A stretch of 64,000 nucleotides of DNA from Cocos nucifera (lineage: Eukaryota > Streptophyta > Magnoliopsida > Arecales > Arecaceae): contig QRFJ01000755.1 of NCBI GenBank assembly GCA_006176705.1, positions 1,425,525-1,489,524 of the forward strand. Direction: 5' to 3'. Made by a program: the position numbers and the translations under genes. Shown in pieces: positions 1-11,564 of this stretch (positions are counted from its first letter, which is position 1; the number at the start of each line of letters is the position of its first letter). The notes below the pieces were generated by a model that was not told the origin of the DNA, ran no database searches, and saw only the letters and a program-made list of their open reading frames with translations.

Positions 1-254
1 TCGATCTAATGTTTCTTCGATCAGGAATGTTTAAGATTGGAATTTTAGATTTTTAGATCTTACAGGCATGACTCGTTCATGTCTTCTAAAACCATTGCCC
101 TAATCTTTAGGGTTCACCATAATCTTTAAATATAAAAGATGCAACTGAAATAATGAATCAAATACCTCAATTTATTGATATCAAAATAAATATTATTACA
201 TGGGTTGGAAATTATACATGAAACTTTTATCACACCACATATGTGATTAGCTTG
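1..254. other. no recognisable feature
   Basis: AT-rich sequence without a supported ORF, RNA gene or repeat boundary. It does not align by eye with the upstream part of the LTR family whose end follows at 255. Confidence 0.6.
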
Positions 255-450
255 TAGGGTAGTTATTCTTTTAGAAGAAATCCTAAAGGGAGGGGTACCT
301 CCCTCAAGCCCTAGGAGGGAGGTGTCCCATTATAGCACTAAGGTGTATTGGTGTAGTTGCTGCCCTTAGAGAACATGGTAGGTCTCCTTAGGTCCATGCA
401 TAAGATCAGGGTTCCACAACATAGTATCAAAGCGGTACCGTGGCACAACA
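255..450 (+). mobile_element. relic 3' end of a non-autonomous LTR
   Basis: The stretch containing 'cctccctcaagccctagg', 'cttagagaacat' and 'ggtccatgc' matches in order the last roughly 200 bp of the LTRs that end at 9876, 12546, 57125 and 59869. It stops at 'cacaaca' like those LTRs. Upstream LTR sequence is missing, so this is a truncated fragment of the same family, in the same orientation. No partner LTR is visible in the window. Confidence 0.65.
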
Positions 451-3120
451 AAATGCTAACCCATTTTTACTTCAAGCTGATTAACAAAATAAATTATGTA
501 TTACTAGATTAGCACTTTGTTAACTTCTTAAACACAATCTGGGGAATTATACTTTAGATTGTTGGAGCATAATTTGTGATATATGTCGGATGTAGTCTAA
601 GAAAGCTAACAAAATTTATATTATTGTTTATAGAAAATTAAAAAAATAACTTATAAAAGATAGCAAAACTAGAATTGAAAAAAATATAAGTGTACGTAGC
701 ACTATCTTAAAACATATTTCCATCCCTCATGCAAGAACTATTCAAAAATACCATCATAAGATATGATCGATATCCTCCACCTACGAGCACGACCATAGAT
801 ATGGTTGATGAAGACTCTTTTAGTACACCATGAAGATGAAGAGAAGAAATAATGTAATTAAAGAAAGAGAATTGTTGGAGAATAGAGAAGAAGCTTAGAA
901 GGCTCTTGGATTGCTTGTTAGATTAGATCCCAAGGAGGCCTTTTTATAACCAACATATTCTAACCATTTGGGCTGGCCCAGCATTCAGAAATTAAAGAGC
1001 CCAATGTTAAAAAAATTAAAAGCCCAACATTTAAAAGTTTAAATGGTCAAATGGTCAAAATAAAAAATTAAAATAAAGATTTCAGGTTGCAGGGCACTAA
1101 GCCCGCACCTATGCTCGCGCTCTGCCTAGCCTAGTCGGATCAGTTCGATTTGCATGCACGTATATTAAAAATTTTCCTTCAAACCTCTTTAAATGCTGCT
1201 ATGGGCTTAGACAAATCATTTTCTCATATAAAGGGCTAAAAAAATCTTTCCACTCCTGATATAGGACTAAAAGATCTCAATCGTAGTGGGCAAAAGGAAA
1301 AGCACATTTGGAGGGAAATTTTATTTGAAAAATTTTGAGTTTCTAAATTAAAATTGCTACTAAGAGTAATCAGAGCCAAAATCTATTGTTTAGGCTCCAT
1401 TATAGGCTTGTCCAAGCAAAAAGTTTCTTTTCAAAAAAATTCTAATCGAACATACCTTCGAATTAAGGAAAAACTAGATAGAACAGTTAAAATGAAAGTT
1501 GACATCGAAGCCTAAATCTACCCTTTGTAAGCTCTATCTTTTCATTATTATTTCCTCTTGTCATATCTATTTTAATAAAGATTTTTTTTTTTAAACTAAA
1601 AAGGATATCCAATTTGAATTGTGCTAGATCTCACAAGTATAAACAGAGGGTATGTTTCTCAGTTTAATATAAGTTGACAAAAGAAAGGGGATATAGATCT
1701 TACTTTCACCAATTTTTTCATTTTTTTTAATTTGTTGAGAAATTTGAGTTAAGTAGGTTGGGGGAACTATTACTATTTCCTAGATTGTATCAACCGAAGC
1801 CAATGCCATCACCATGGATATCCCCTCCACTTCTATGATTCTCTCTCTTCCCCTCCCAAAGCCTACATGAAACCACCACCACCACCAACCTGGGTCGCTT
1901 TGAGAAATCATCATTCCGCATCAATAGGCTCCCCTCTCTCCATGATCCACCCATTTCTTTTCCTATTTTTGGGACAACCCTTACTGAGCCCCCATTGTTC
2001 TTCTATGCTAGGATACCGTATCTTAACCACGAAGGAGCAAGCTGAGGCTTGATTCAATGCCAAGAAATCACTGAACCCCTATTTTCAACCAAGCTTTTTT
2101 ATTTCTTTTATTCTTCTTTTTCTTCTAGTTACCGTTATTGCCTATCGTTACCATCCTTTCAACTACTAGCCTTTCGATTATTACCAACCACCACCACCAC
2201 CGATCTTCCACCATCCCTTTTCTTCTTCCTTTTTCTCATCGTCGATTAAGCCCCTATGGAGGCATCCTCTCTTATCTTTGGTTCTCTCTCTCATGCTTTG
2301 GTAGGCCCTAGTAATAACCTCTTTCACTCTATTTTTCTCTCTACATTCTCCTTGATTGATGCTAGTATAGTGATCCAAACTGATCTTATGACAGCCCATT
2401 GTGTTGATCTTCATCCCACCCTTCATCAGGTATCATATTAGACCCCACTGGCAACCTTTGTTGTCTGATTGTCCCCCATATCAAGCTGATACCTTGCTGG
2501 CCTCGTCCTTCTTCTACTTCTTCATATTTTCTATTGCTACGCTTATCTCGTTTGCAATCTTTTCTAATTGTTGATCTTGATTCTATATAAGGGTATAATT
2601 ATCTGGATAAGAAGAAGTTCACGAAGTGTTTTGACACTATTCCTTAAATCAAGATAAAATACTAATTCTATTTAATTAATATGGATTCAGGCAAGATAAG
2701 GAAACCAAAAGTTAGAGGTAGTTTGATAATCAAAATTTGAAAACTAGAAAATTTGTAAATAATTAGTTAAATTAGTATTATGTACATTGGACATAGGTGC
2801 ATTAATTTTCTATTTATGTCAGATATTAATTTTAAATTATTGGATACATTAATTATACACTTAAGCTGATAAGCATATGGACTTTATTGCTGATAAAGGT
2901 AAAGATTCATGTGCATGATCACTTGTAGAGATATATCTATGTTTATTTATGTATATGTGTATTATGTATCAGTGATTTTGGATTTCCATGAAATGGGATA
3001 CTCTTTTGCCCTATATTTTGCATACAATATAGTGTTAAATTATACTCTTGTTTGGCAAGAATGAAGTTACATTAATTTTATAGAACTAGATGCTTGGATA
3101 TGGAGCTTTGGACTAGCCAT
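451..3120. other. unclassified AT-rich sequence with a pyrimidine-rich block
   Basis: No gene is supported. The part from about 1790 to 2560 is richer in C and T and carries three short plus-strand ORFs (1867-2052, 2049-2249, 2256-2441). They have no recognisable domain and are low-complexity (Pro, Phe, Ser, Leu). A 5' region or exon of an old retroelement is possible, but nothing decides it. The remainder is AT-rich and may be decayed LTR sequence. Confidence 0.4.
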
Positions 3121-3330
3121 GTTATCACCACCCCATTACAAGCTAAAAATATGATACTATTGTTGCCCCACCATAGGCTAGAATGTGAAATTATCATTAC
3201 CCGATAACATGTAATTAGAAATATTGCATCATTTTCCTGATCATAGGCTGAAAATATAGTATTATTATTGCTCCGTCATAGACTTGAAGTATGGCACTAG
3301 CATTGTCGTGTCATGGAATAGAAATATGAT
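3121..3330. repeat. degenerate ~37-bp tandem repeat
   Basis: About five to six diverged copies of a unit like 'ccataggctagaaatatg' followed by 'gtattattattgcc' succeed each other with a period near 35-40 bp. Copies are recognisable by the recurring 'cataggct' or 'catagact' and 'aatatg' words. No coding potential. Confidence 0.55.
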
Positions 3331-4123
3331 TGTAATTAGTTCAAATTTGAAAAGTTAACTATTGTCGGATCTAGATTATGCTAATCATAAAATGGCAAAT
3401 AAGTTATTTGAAACTACTATTGAATACCAGTTATTTTGATGATATATTACTTTTGAATAGAATGATAATTATAATAATATATGATGTGTTTATGTACATT
3501 GGCTTGTTTAAGTAGTAACTACAAGTGCACATATTTATTTTGGTTGTAGAATTAGGATTCATTAACAAACATTATTTAAGGTATGGGCTAAGAAAGAGTC
3601 TCATGGCATCAGAAAATCAAGCATGAAATTGTGGATAGGATTTAGATATTGGATAATTGGAAGGGGTGCAATGTCACGTTGATAAAGAGAGAATGGAAAG
3701 AAAAAAGTCAAAAAGCTTGCTTTAAGGATATTCTAAATGAGAAAAGAAGAGTCTTGGGTGGTAAAGATCAAGATAAATTTGGCTCAAGAAAGTGATATAG
3801 ATATAGTGTACCTTTCACTCAACGGCAAATGGCCATTATAGATTTATTTTATTAAATGGTCTAAAAAAAGGGGCTGGACTATTACTGAAAAGGATGAAAT
3901 TGTTAAATTTTCATGAATATTTTCTTCTCTATTTGATATTTCTAGCTCCTCTAATTTGAAGTAGACTGGTGTCTTATATCAAGTTTTTGATGAACCTTTT
4001 GAATAAGAAGTTTAAATAAAAGTTTTAGATGCTGCAAATAAGTAATTTCCTTATTAATGGATTTGATTTTATTATGAAGTCATAGAACATACATCTTTTT
4101 GGAAATTTCTAATGTTGCTTAGA
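3331..4123. other. no recognisable feature
   Basis: AT-rich DNA between the minisatellite and the LTR that starts near 4124. No ORF above 60 codons and no repeat boundary seen. Confidence 0.5.
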
Positions 4124-4994
4124 TAGTCAATCTAAGAGGAGAGGGTGATTTGAATTTTTCAAAAATTTAAAACATGTTGTACAGAATAATTAAGCTAAGT
4201 AAAACAATGTGAATAAGAGCTATGTGATTGATGAGAATATAAAGATGCAATCAATGAGCAATGAAAGCAAACAATAAGGCACAAGAAAATTAAACACTAA
4301 GTTTTTGTATTAATTGGTTCGATGCCAACTCAGCACCTACATCCGCTCCCTAAGCCACTCTTGAAAATTTTACTATAATCTCTCCATAGATTATAACTTG
4401 ATTGCTTTCTTAGGCTTACAATCAAATCCAATTGATTTTCTTAGAGAAAATCAACCAAAACCACGCATACAAGCCAATTCTAGGCTCACACAATAAGTAC
4501 ACTCCAATTCAAGGCTTGGATGGGTCTATCGCCAAGTTTCAATCCTAATAAACTTGTATACAATAAAGAATTAGAAAATGAATAACACAACAAAAAGCTC
4601 CTAAATGAACAAATAGAAAAATCGATGAAGCTCTTGAAGATCATGTCGAGGAAGATTGACAATCAATTATTTGAAAAATCACTTGAATGCTTCAAGAATT
4701 TGGTGGTTGGATGCTTGAAAGTCTTTCTTGAATGCTCACTTAATATACATGAGTTTTTTCTTTATTTCCTCTTTCTCTTGGCTCTTCTATTTATTTGATA
4801 GCCTTTAAAATCTCTTAAAATATCCAAAAACCTTTTCTAGCTACCGCGGACCAAAAACTAGTTGTTGGAATAATTCTATATAATTCTAAAATTTTTGTAA
4901 AACTAGCCATTAGAGCCATCAGCCATAGTCAAGTTAACTCGAGACCAGATAGGGATTGACTCAAGATTTGGCCAAAAAAATATGGTTCTTTATC

Positions 4995-5475
4995 CGTTAC
5001 TACAAAATTGATCTATTGTAGTGTTTACTATGACAGCGGTTTGAAAATTGCTGCCATAGAGTCTATGGCAATGATTATTTATAATCACTGCTATAAGTCC
5101 TAACTATAGTAGTGGTTATAAATAATTGCTACCATAGACAAACAATGGCAGCCGTTACAAATAACCACTGCTATAGATCCAATCTATGAAGGCGGTTACC
5201 AATAACCACTACTATAGTGAAAAACTATAGCGGTGGTTACGTAACCGCTATCTTAGGTAGGATCTATTGTAGCAGTTATCAGTGACCATAGCCATTGGTC
5301 AGACATATGGCAGCGGTTATAGATAACCACTATGATAGGTTCAACTTACGACAACGGATACGGATAACCATTGCCATAGGTCCTACCTAAGGTAGCGGTT
5401 AAGTGTAACTACTTCCATAGACTAAACCTATGGCAGTGATTATATGTAACCACTACTATATTTTTCTCTAAATAT
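4995..5475. repeat. 5' subterminal repeat block of CACTA 1
   Basis: More than ten copies, in both orientations, of a 12-16 bp word such as 'ctatggcagcggtta' or its complement 'taaccgctgccatag' at short intervals. In CACTA elements such arrays are the transposase-binding sites. The motif differs from the 'attagcgatggc' motif of the other two CACTAs in the window. Confidence 0.8.
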
Positions 5476-5481
5476 TATATA

Positions 5482-6412
5482 ATTTTAAAATTTAATATCT
5501 ATCTTCATCATTCATTATCTAAATAATTATCATTAGAATATCATCATAAAAGACTGTCTCAATCTGATAGCCCTAGCTTCGTCAATTAGTAAAATTTAAT
5601 TTTGATGATCATGAATGATGGCACTGATGATCTGATAGATGAAGATCATCAATAGGTTCAAAAACCTATGATGATGATCTTGATGATGTTTATAGCATAC
5701 TATTAAAGTTTTACTTCAATCAGATATCATTATCATGATCAATTTAGTATGGGATAATTTCAGTCGTTATATAAAAAATAAGTGATCAAAAGACTAAACA
5801 ACATTCAATTATGAGATAATTTTTTAATTAAATAATTTTTGCTATAATTTTAATCATTTTTTATGATGATGATCATTAAATCTAAATAATTTTTGTAAAA
5901 CTATTCACGTTAAGCAGATCTTGCAAAAGCACAAGCATAATTACTAAAGGACTTTAAGAATGGATATCGAGTGACGTATAGTTTTGGATCGTTCTTAGAC
6001 CCATGATTTGAATTTTATGATCACCACCATAAAAATGATTACAGTAGTATCCAAGATCATTTATCTAAAAAATTATCTCATAATTGGATGTTGTTTGATC
6101 CTTTGATCACTTAATTTCTCATTTAACGACTGAAATCATCCTGTACTAAATTGACTATGATAATGATATCCAATTGAAGTGAAATTTTGATAGTGTGCTA
6201 CAAACATCATGAGATCATCATTGCAGATTTTTGAACTCAATGGTGGTCTCCATCTATCAGATCATCAGCATTATCATTCATGATCATCGAAATCGAATTT
6301 TACTTATCGATGAAGCTAGAGCTATCGAATTGAGGCAGTCTTTTATGACGAACACTCTAATGATAATTATTTAGATAATGAACAATAAAGATGTGCATTA
6401 AATTTTAGAATA
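5482..6412. repeat. long imperfect inverted repeat (hairpin) in CACTA 1
   Basis: The left arm (about 5482-5890) reads, in reverse complement, as the right arm (about 6005-6412), around a loop of roughly 110 bp. Paired landmarks are 'cattcattatctaaataatt' on the left with 'aattatttagataatgaac' on the right, and 'gatctgatagatgaagatc' with 'ctatcagatcatcag'. By eye the arms are roughly 80-85 % complementary. A related hairpin occupies 47538-48440 in another CACTA. A transcript would fold into a stem of about 400 bp. Confidence 0.85.
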
Positions 6413-6439
6413 ACACAATACTTAAAAAAAATTTAAAAA

Positions 6440-6525
6440 AATAATTATTAACCTATGGCAGTAGTTAGAAAATTACTGTCATAGACCTATGACAGCGGTT
6501 TGAAAACCAATGCCATAGGTTAGCT
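6440..6525. repeat. second subterminal repeat block of CACTA 1
   Basis: Three to four more copies of the 'ctatggcagtagtt' / 'atgacagcggtttg' motif lie directly after the hairpin, so the hairpin sits within the subterminal repeat zone. Confidence 0.7.
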
Positions 6526-6539
6526 TATAATTTTCTAAT

Positions 6540-7145
6540 CCATCCCTAAATTCATTTTTTCTTCAATCGAGCTCTTTCTCTCTCCTCCTCTTTATTGTGG
6601 GTGAGGCCCCTCCCCTCCATTTCCTTCCTCGATTGGCATCACCTCCTCTTTCTTCCAAGGTGGGGCTGCCTCCTCTCCTGCCTTGTCTTTCTTCCTCAAC
6701 CGACGCCGCCTCCACCCTTGCCTCCACCTTCTTCCCTGATTGGCCCGACCATCGGCTCCACCACCTCCCCCGCCTGCCCCTTCTTCTCCAGTTGGCCCGA
6801 CCGCTAGTCCCGCCACCTCCCCCTCCTCCTCCTTCTTCCTCGACCGGCTCATCCGTCGGCTCTACCACCTCCTCCTTCTTTTTCGATTGTCGGCCCTGAC
6901 CCCTTCCTACTCTCTCTTTCTCTTTCTCTCCTCTCTTCCCTCAGCCCAACCCACCCCTGCTCTCTCTCTCCTCTCTTTCCTCGACCCAACCCACCCTCCT
7001 TGCTCTCTCTCTCCTCTCTTCCCTCGAGCCGACCCGCCCCTTCCTACTCTCTAGATCTCTCTCTCTTTTTCTATCTCTCTCTTCCCTTTTTCTCTTTCTC
7101 TCTCTTCTCTTTCTATATATCTCACTATCTTGTGTCTCTCTCACA
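6540..7145 (+). other. CT-rich low-complexity leader of CACTA 1
   Basis: Strongly pyrimidine-rich plus strand ending in (TCTC)n. It produces several overlapping Pro/Ser-rich and Arg/Gly-rich ORFs on both strands with no domain. The same position in CACTA 3 (51085-51660) and, inverted, in CACTA 2 (about 34840-35173 and 47004-47140) is also CT-rich. I read it as untranslated leader, not protein. Confidence 0.6.
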
Positions 7146-7344
7146 GGCTACCTCTAGCACCATCGTCTTCCTCTAGCACCCTCGCCAGCGACCCTCGGAG
7201 CTCTATGCGACCCTCTCTTTGTAGCCCCAGGTATGATTTTTTTGATTAAATTTTATAATAATATTTATTAATTATTTATAATATTTATAATAATATTAAT
7301 AAAATAAATATCATAAATATTTATTATAAATATTATAATTATTC

Positions 7345-7975
7345 ATCGATCATGGGTCATGTCAGTGGATAAGAGAACTCCTGTCAGTTGATTTTGGATC
7401 GTACTGATGAATTCTGGGTCGAGCCATGCTGGCAGCCTTGGACCGTACCATATCAATAGTCATGAACAACCCTGCACCATGCTGGCAGTCCTGGGCCATA
7501 CCGTATCGACAGTCGTGGGCAGTCCTAGGACATGTTGATGACCATGGATGGCCTTGGGCTGTGCGGGTTGATAAGAAAATTCTAGCCGACAGGCCGACGA
7601 TCATGAGCTATGCCAATCGCTAAGAGAACCCTTGCCTCCATCGATGGTGGGTCATGCTGCCGGGTAAAAAAACTTCTGTCAGTTGGCTCTAGATCGTGTT
7701 GGTGGATTCTGGATCATGTTGTATTAATAGCCTTGGGTCGTGCCATATAGGCAGCCATGGACGGCCCTGGACCATGCTGGCAATCTCAGGACGTGCCATG
7801 TCAGCGACCGTTGATGGATTCTGGGTCATACTGGTCGATAAAAAAACCCTCGTTGGTGAGTTCTAGGTCGTTCCAGCGATCAGGAGCTATGCCGACCACT
7901 AAGAGAACCCTCGCCTCTATCGGTAGGTTCTAGGCCATGTCGGCTGCTAAGAGAACCCCCACCGCTAATAGAAAG
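7345..7975. repeat. diverged tandem repeat within CACTA 1
   Basis: Words such as 'gggtcatg', 'catgctggcagtc', 'ttggatcgt' and 'ctaagagaaccct' recur. The order roughly repeats after about 300 bp, with internal sub-units near 60 bp. More GC-rich than its surroundings. The short ORFs here (7362-7604 minus, 7426-7623 plus) follow the repeat and show no domain. Confidence 0.6.
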
Positions 7976-8952
7976 TAAAATTATTTATTGCTTCTCAATT
8001 ATTTATGGATATAATTCATGCTGTAAAATTTATTACATAAAATTTTTTGGGTTATTGTTTAATGTTAGCTATGGCTTATGGGTTATTTATGAATGCATTT
8101 AATTAGGTATATACAAAAATAATATTTAATGTCTGTTATGGCTTATGAGTTATTTATAATGCATTGGTATATAATTTAAGTTCTACATATGGTTTAATTG
8201 CAATTTCATGATGGAACCAAAATACCATCTAGCTTTCACCTCTACCCCTCGGTGGATTATACGGACCACTATATTTAAGTTGCAGATGGAGCATACTCCA
8301 TACATCTCTACATCGGTTGCTTAGGGACCACCAGTATCTACTTATCCACTGGCATCTACTCTACTAGCATCTGAGCCTCCACCGTCAGCCACATCTCCAG
8401 CACATGCTCTATCCACTAATGAGTCTCCACTAGCATCCATGTCATGCAATTCCATGGCTAGTGAGTATTTATTTTTATTATATTATTTATTTATTTATAT
8501 AATTATTATATTTTTATATATTTATATAATGTATTTTTATTACAGGTGCATCATCTAGTAGGACATTTTATGATCCCACATGCATGCTGCATATGTGGAT
8601 CCATCAACATCTGGTGATGGTAGAGTACGACATGAAGGCAGGCCAGTTAGAAAGACTGCATGAGAAATGCATTTCTTTTTTGAAGTGCTTGTGAGGCGAT
8701 CCAACATCATTCTGATACTGCCCATAGATTGGTGATTGATGGACACTGGTGTTAGTGACCAGATATAGAAGGAGATATAGATAAGTATATCTTAATTATA
8801 TTTATGCATTTGATATTTTTACACTATGTTTGACTTTTGATAACTTTGTGCAGAGCAGGTATGATTTTTTAGATCATGAGAGAGCTTGAGATGCCCGACT
8901 AAAGAAGATTGGAGAGTTATATCAGAACTACAAGATCAAGTTCCATGGAGGG

Positions 8953-9876
8953 TGTGAGGATTGGTGGTGCTCCCAAGCCTTAGAAGGCCATGGGAGGAGT
9001 CAAGGTGTTGACTATAGGAGATTAGGATAGATTTGGTCCTAGGACTAGGATAGGAGTTATCCTAAAATGGAGGTGGTGTTTAGCCCTTCATGGGCTTGAG
9101 ATCCAGGTGTTGAAGATCTTGAGGGGCTTGGTTGGTGCTTCAAATATTTGAGATACAAGATGGAGCAAGAAACTAAAGTTGGAGAATGAAGACTGCAGAA
9201 GAGCTTTTTTGTAGGTTAGCTGGCTCAGTCTGAAATTGGGTTGGCTAAGTCTTAGAGGACAAGCCAAACAGAAAGATGCATTTGGGACTATAGGCATGGC
9301 ATGCAACTCTCGGTGCTGAGATTGAGCTGGCTTAGTGCATAGGCAGAGTTACATGAGGATCTATTTGGGGCTAGGATGGGAACTTATCTTAGAAATCTTA
9401 AGGCCTGATTTGAGAGGTCTTAAGGGGGCTAACTCATGTATGGATCAGGTTTAGATCCAAGGGATGAGAGCATGGGAGACATCGATGTACATGGGCTCGG
9501 TGAGTGCTTTCATATATTGGGTTAGTCAGAAAAATTTTTGGTTGGGCCTAATGGCTATGTATAAATACATAGATTGTATTAGGGTTTTCATTGAACAAAT
9601 CAATACATATCTTTTCTCCCTCAATCTCTCTTCTCTCTTTTCTTTAGTGTTGTTGTCCTAGGTTCTTGAAGAAGCCCTAGAGAGAGGGGACGCTTGAGGG
9701 AGGTGCCCCAACATAGATCTAGATGGTAGATCCATGGTATGCTACCTTAGAGAACATCAAAAATCTCTCTAGGTCCATGCTAAAGATCCTAGATTTTCTG
9801 CAACATGACGTCAGAGTGGTACCATGAAACAACAATTGGTATTAGAGCTAGGTGATGCCATGCTGATGTCATAATA
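8953..9876 (+). repeat. 5' LTR of copy A
   Basis: Matches 11565-12546 along its length, for example 'ggttagctggctcagtctga', the TATA region and the end block 'ggtatgctaccttagagaac'. The numerous differences between the two LTRs imply an old insertion. Confidence 0.85.
9560..9567 (+). promoter_or_regulatory. TATA box in 5' LTR of copy A
   Basis: TATAAATA lies at the same LTR position in all four LTRs of this family. It is followed about 40-60 bp later by a CT-rich stretch, as expected for the LTR promoter and the start of R. Confidence 0.6.
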
Positions 9877-9878
9877 TT

Positions 9879-9897
9879 TGGTATCAAAGTCTGATGG
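9879..9897 (+). other. primer-binding site of copy A
   Basis: TGGTATCAAAGTCTGATGG directly follows the 5' LTR and resembles TGGTATCAGAGC, the complement of the plant initiator-tRNA-Met 3' end. A second, similar word (tggtattagagctagg) lies just inside the LTR end at about 9837. Confidence 0.65.
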
Positions 9898-10132
9898 TGC
9901 ATGAAAGAGAAGGAGAAGTCATATAGGGTGATATCAGAAATGTACACAAGTATTCCATGGTATGTCTTAGATCTACCTTTGTTATTATTGTGGTTTGACC
10001 AACTAGGAGTAGCGAGTTAAAGGTGGAGGTTGAGAGGATTAATGGAAAGAATTTTTTTGGGGTGGAAGGTTTGGATGTATGATTTGCTGATTGGTCCTAG
10101 TTGAAAGGCCAGGGTGTATGACAGTAGATAAG

Positions 10133-10257
10133 GCAAGGAGCACTGGAGTATTGCAGTAGCACTTTTCTAGAGATGCAGAGCTGAGAGGCTCGATGGTGCA
10201 GCAGTCGAGAAAGGTATCTCAGTAGAGAGTATCAGGATTCCCTAGGAAGATGGGCAG
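10133..10257 (+). repeat. internal direct repeat, first unit (copy A)
   Basis: About 125 bp, containing 'cacttttctagagatgcaga' and 'ggtatctcagtagagagt', that recurs 448 bp downstream at 10581-10708. The same pair is present in copy B, so the duplication pre-dates both insertions. Confidence 0.75.
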
Positions 10258-10580
10258 TGTGGGGCTGTTTGATGGATGAAGAGAGGTTTCTTAAGGGATA
10301 ATGGTCGAAGGATGGTTGAAGAAGCGGCTATACATCCTTTGGTGGCAAAAAGATAGGGAAGTAGTTAGGGATGCATTCAATGGTTTGACTAGTGCATGGA
10401 TTTATGGAGCCTTGGGGGTAATGAAGATGAATGATCCATGGAGATCTAGTAGGTCAGGGCTGGGCAGTGGATCAGATTTCTTCTGCAGGAGCATCAGGAA
10501 TAGTCACGATTCAAGTGGAGGATGGCTTATGTATAGTAAGAGAGGATCCGGATACCTATGGAAGATAGTGATGAGATGAG

Positions 10581-10708
10581 GCAGGAAGCATTAGAGTACT
10601 GTAATAGTGCTTTTCTAGAGGCATGGGGCTGAGAGAGGCTCGATTGTGCAGTAGCCGAGGGAGGTATCTCAGCAAAGAGTGTCAGAAACATCTCAGGTAG
10701 ATCGGGAG
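10581..10708 (+). repeat. internal direct repeat, second unit (copy A)
   Basis: Second unit of the duplication described at 10133; landmarks are 'gcttttctagaggcatgggg' and 'ggtatctcagcaaagagt'. Confidence 0.75.
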
Positions 10709-11564
10709 TAGGTCTCAAGGAGAGCTAGGGAATCTCAGGAGCCTCGAGATGAGATAGATGGGTCTGATCTTAGGACAGGATTTAAGCTGTAGTTCTTCCG
10801 AGTGTAACTAAAGCGATGGCTGATGTAGGGACAGAAGAGGAAAAAGCTAGGATGGAATTTTTTAGAATTCAGTTGCTAATTTTTGAAGAGTTGGATGAGC
10901 TCTTGAGTTTTGGAGGTGTCCACTGATTACGGAGGTATCCGAGATGGCTTCAAAGGGATCCATAGAGTGTAGAGGATTTGAAGAAAAAATAATGATGTAC
11001 AAGGTGTAATGGTAGGCCCAATAGTACAGCATTGGATGGTTGGCTTCAGGTGACTCAGTGATAGAGTCAGCTTCTATGACATCAGGAGGACTTTAGTTTT
11101 AGGTAGAGCACTGAGCAGAGGTGGCTTCACTGGTGGAGATGTGACACAAGTTCAGAGTAGAGGGATATAAGAGGATCGATATCCTAGCACCAGTGTCGGT
11201 GATGCATAGTTTTAGGTAGAGCTGCATGTGTAGGTGGACAGGTGTAGCTCTAAGAAGATCGTGTCAGGTGGGATAGTATGTGCTCGTATAGGAATGCTGT
11301 AGGTTCTCCAAGAAAGTCCAGGCAAAGTAATGCAATTGCTAAGCAGAAGAAATCCTACGATTTTAGGATGGTGAGAAGGAGCAAGCAAAGATCTTCAGTG
11401 GTGGAGACGTCATCCCAAAGGCTTCAAGGGTGCACAATAGCTAAAGAGGATTAGCAAAGATGATGTTTACATAAGGAGCTATTAGGGTGCGTAGCGATAG
11501 CAGGATCGTACAGAAGGGCATTGCCAAAGGGGTTTGCCAAGGCTTGGAGCATCAAGATAGAGAT

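Noticed and set aside
1867..2441. Three successive short ORFs as a possible host gene
   Set aside because: No domain, low complexity, no consistent splice structure. Described only as unclassified sequence.
6563..7144. Overlapping Arg/Gly- and Pro/Ser-rich ORFs
   Set aside because: Products of a CT-rich low-complexity leader inside a CACTA; open in many frames at once.
8949..8952. Alternative start of copy A at 'aggg' to fit a perfect CATGG duplication
   Set aside because: All four LTRs of the family begin at the TGTGAGG/TGTAGAA position. The four extra bases are more simply part of the flank or a small insertion, so the duplication is reported as tentative.
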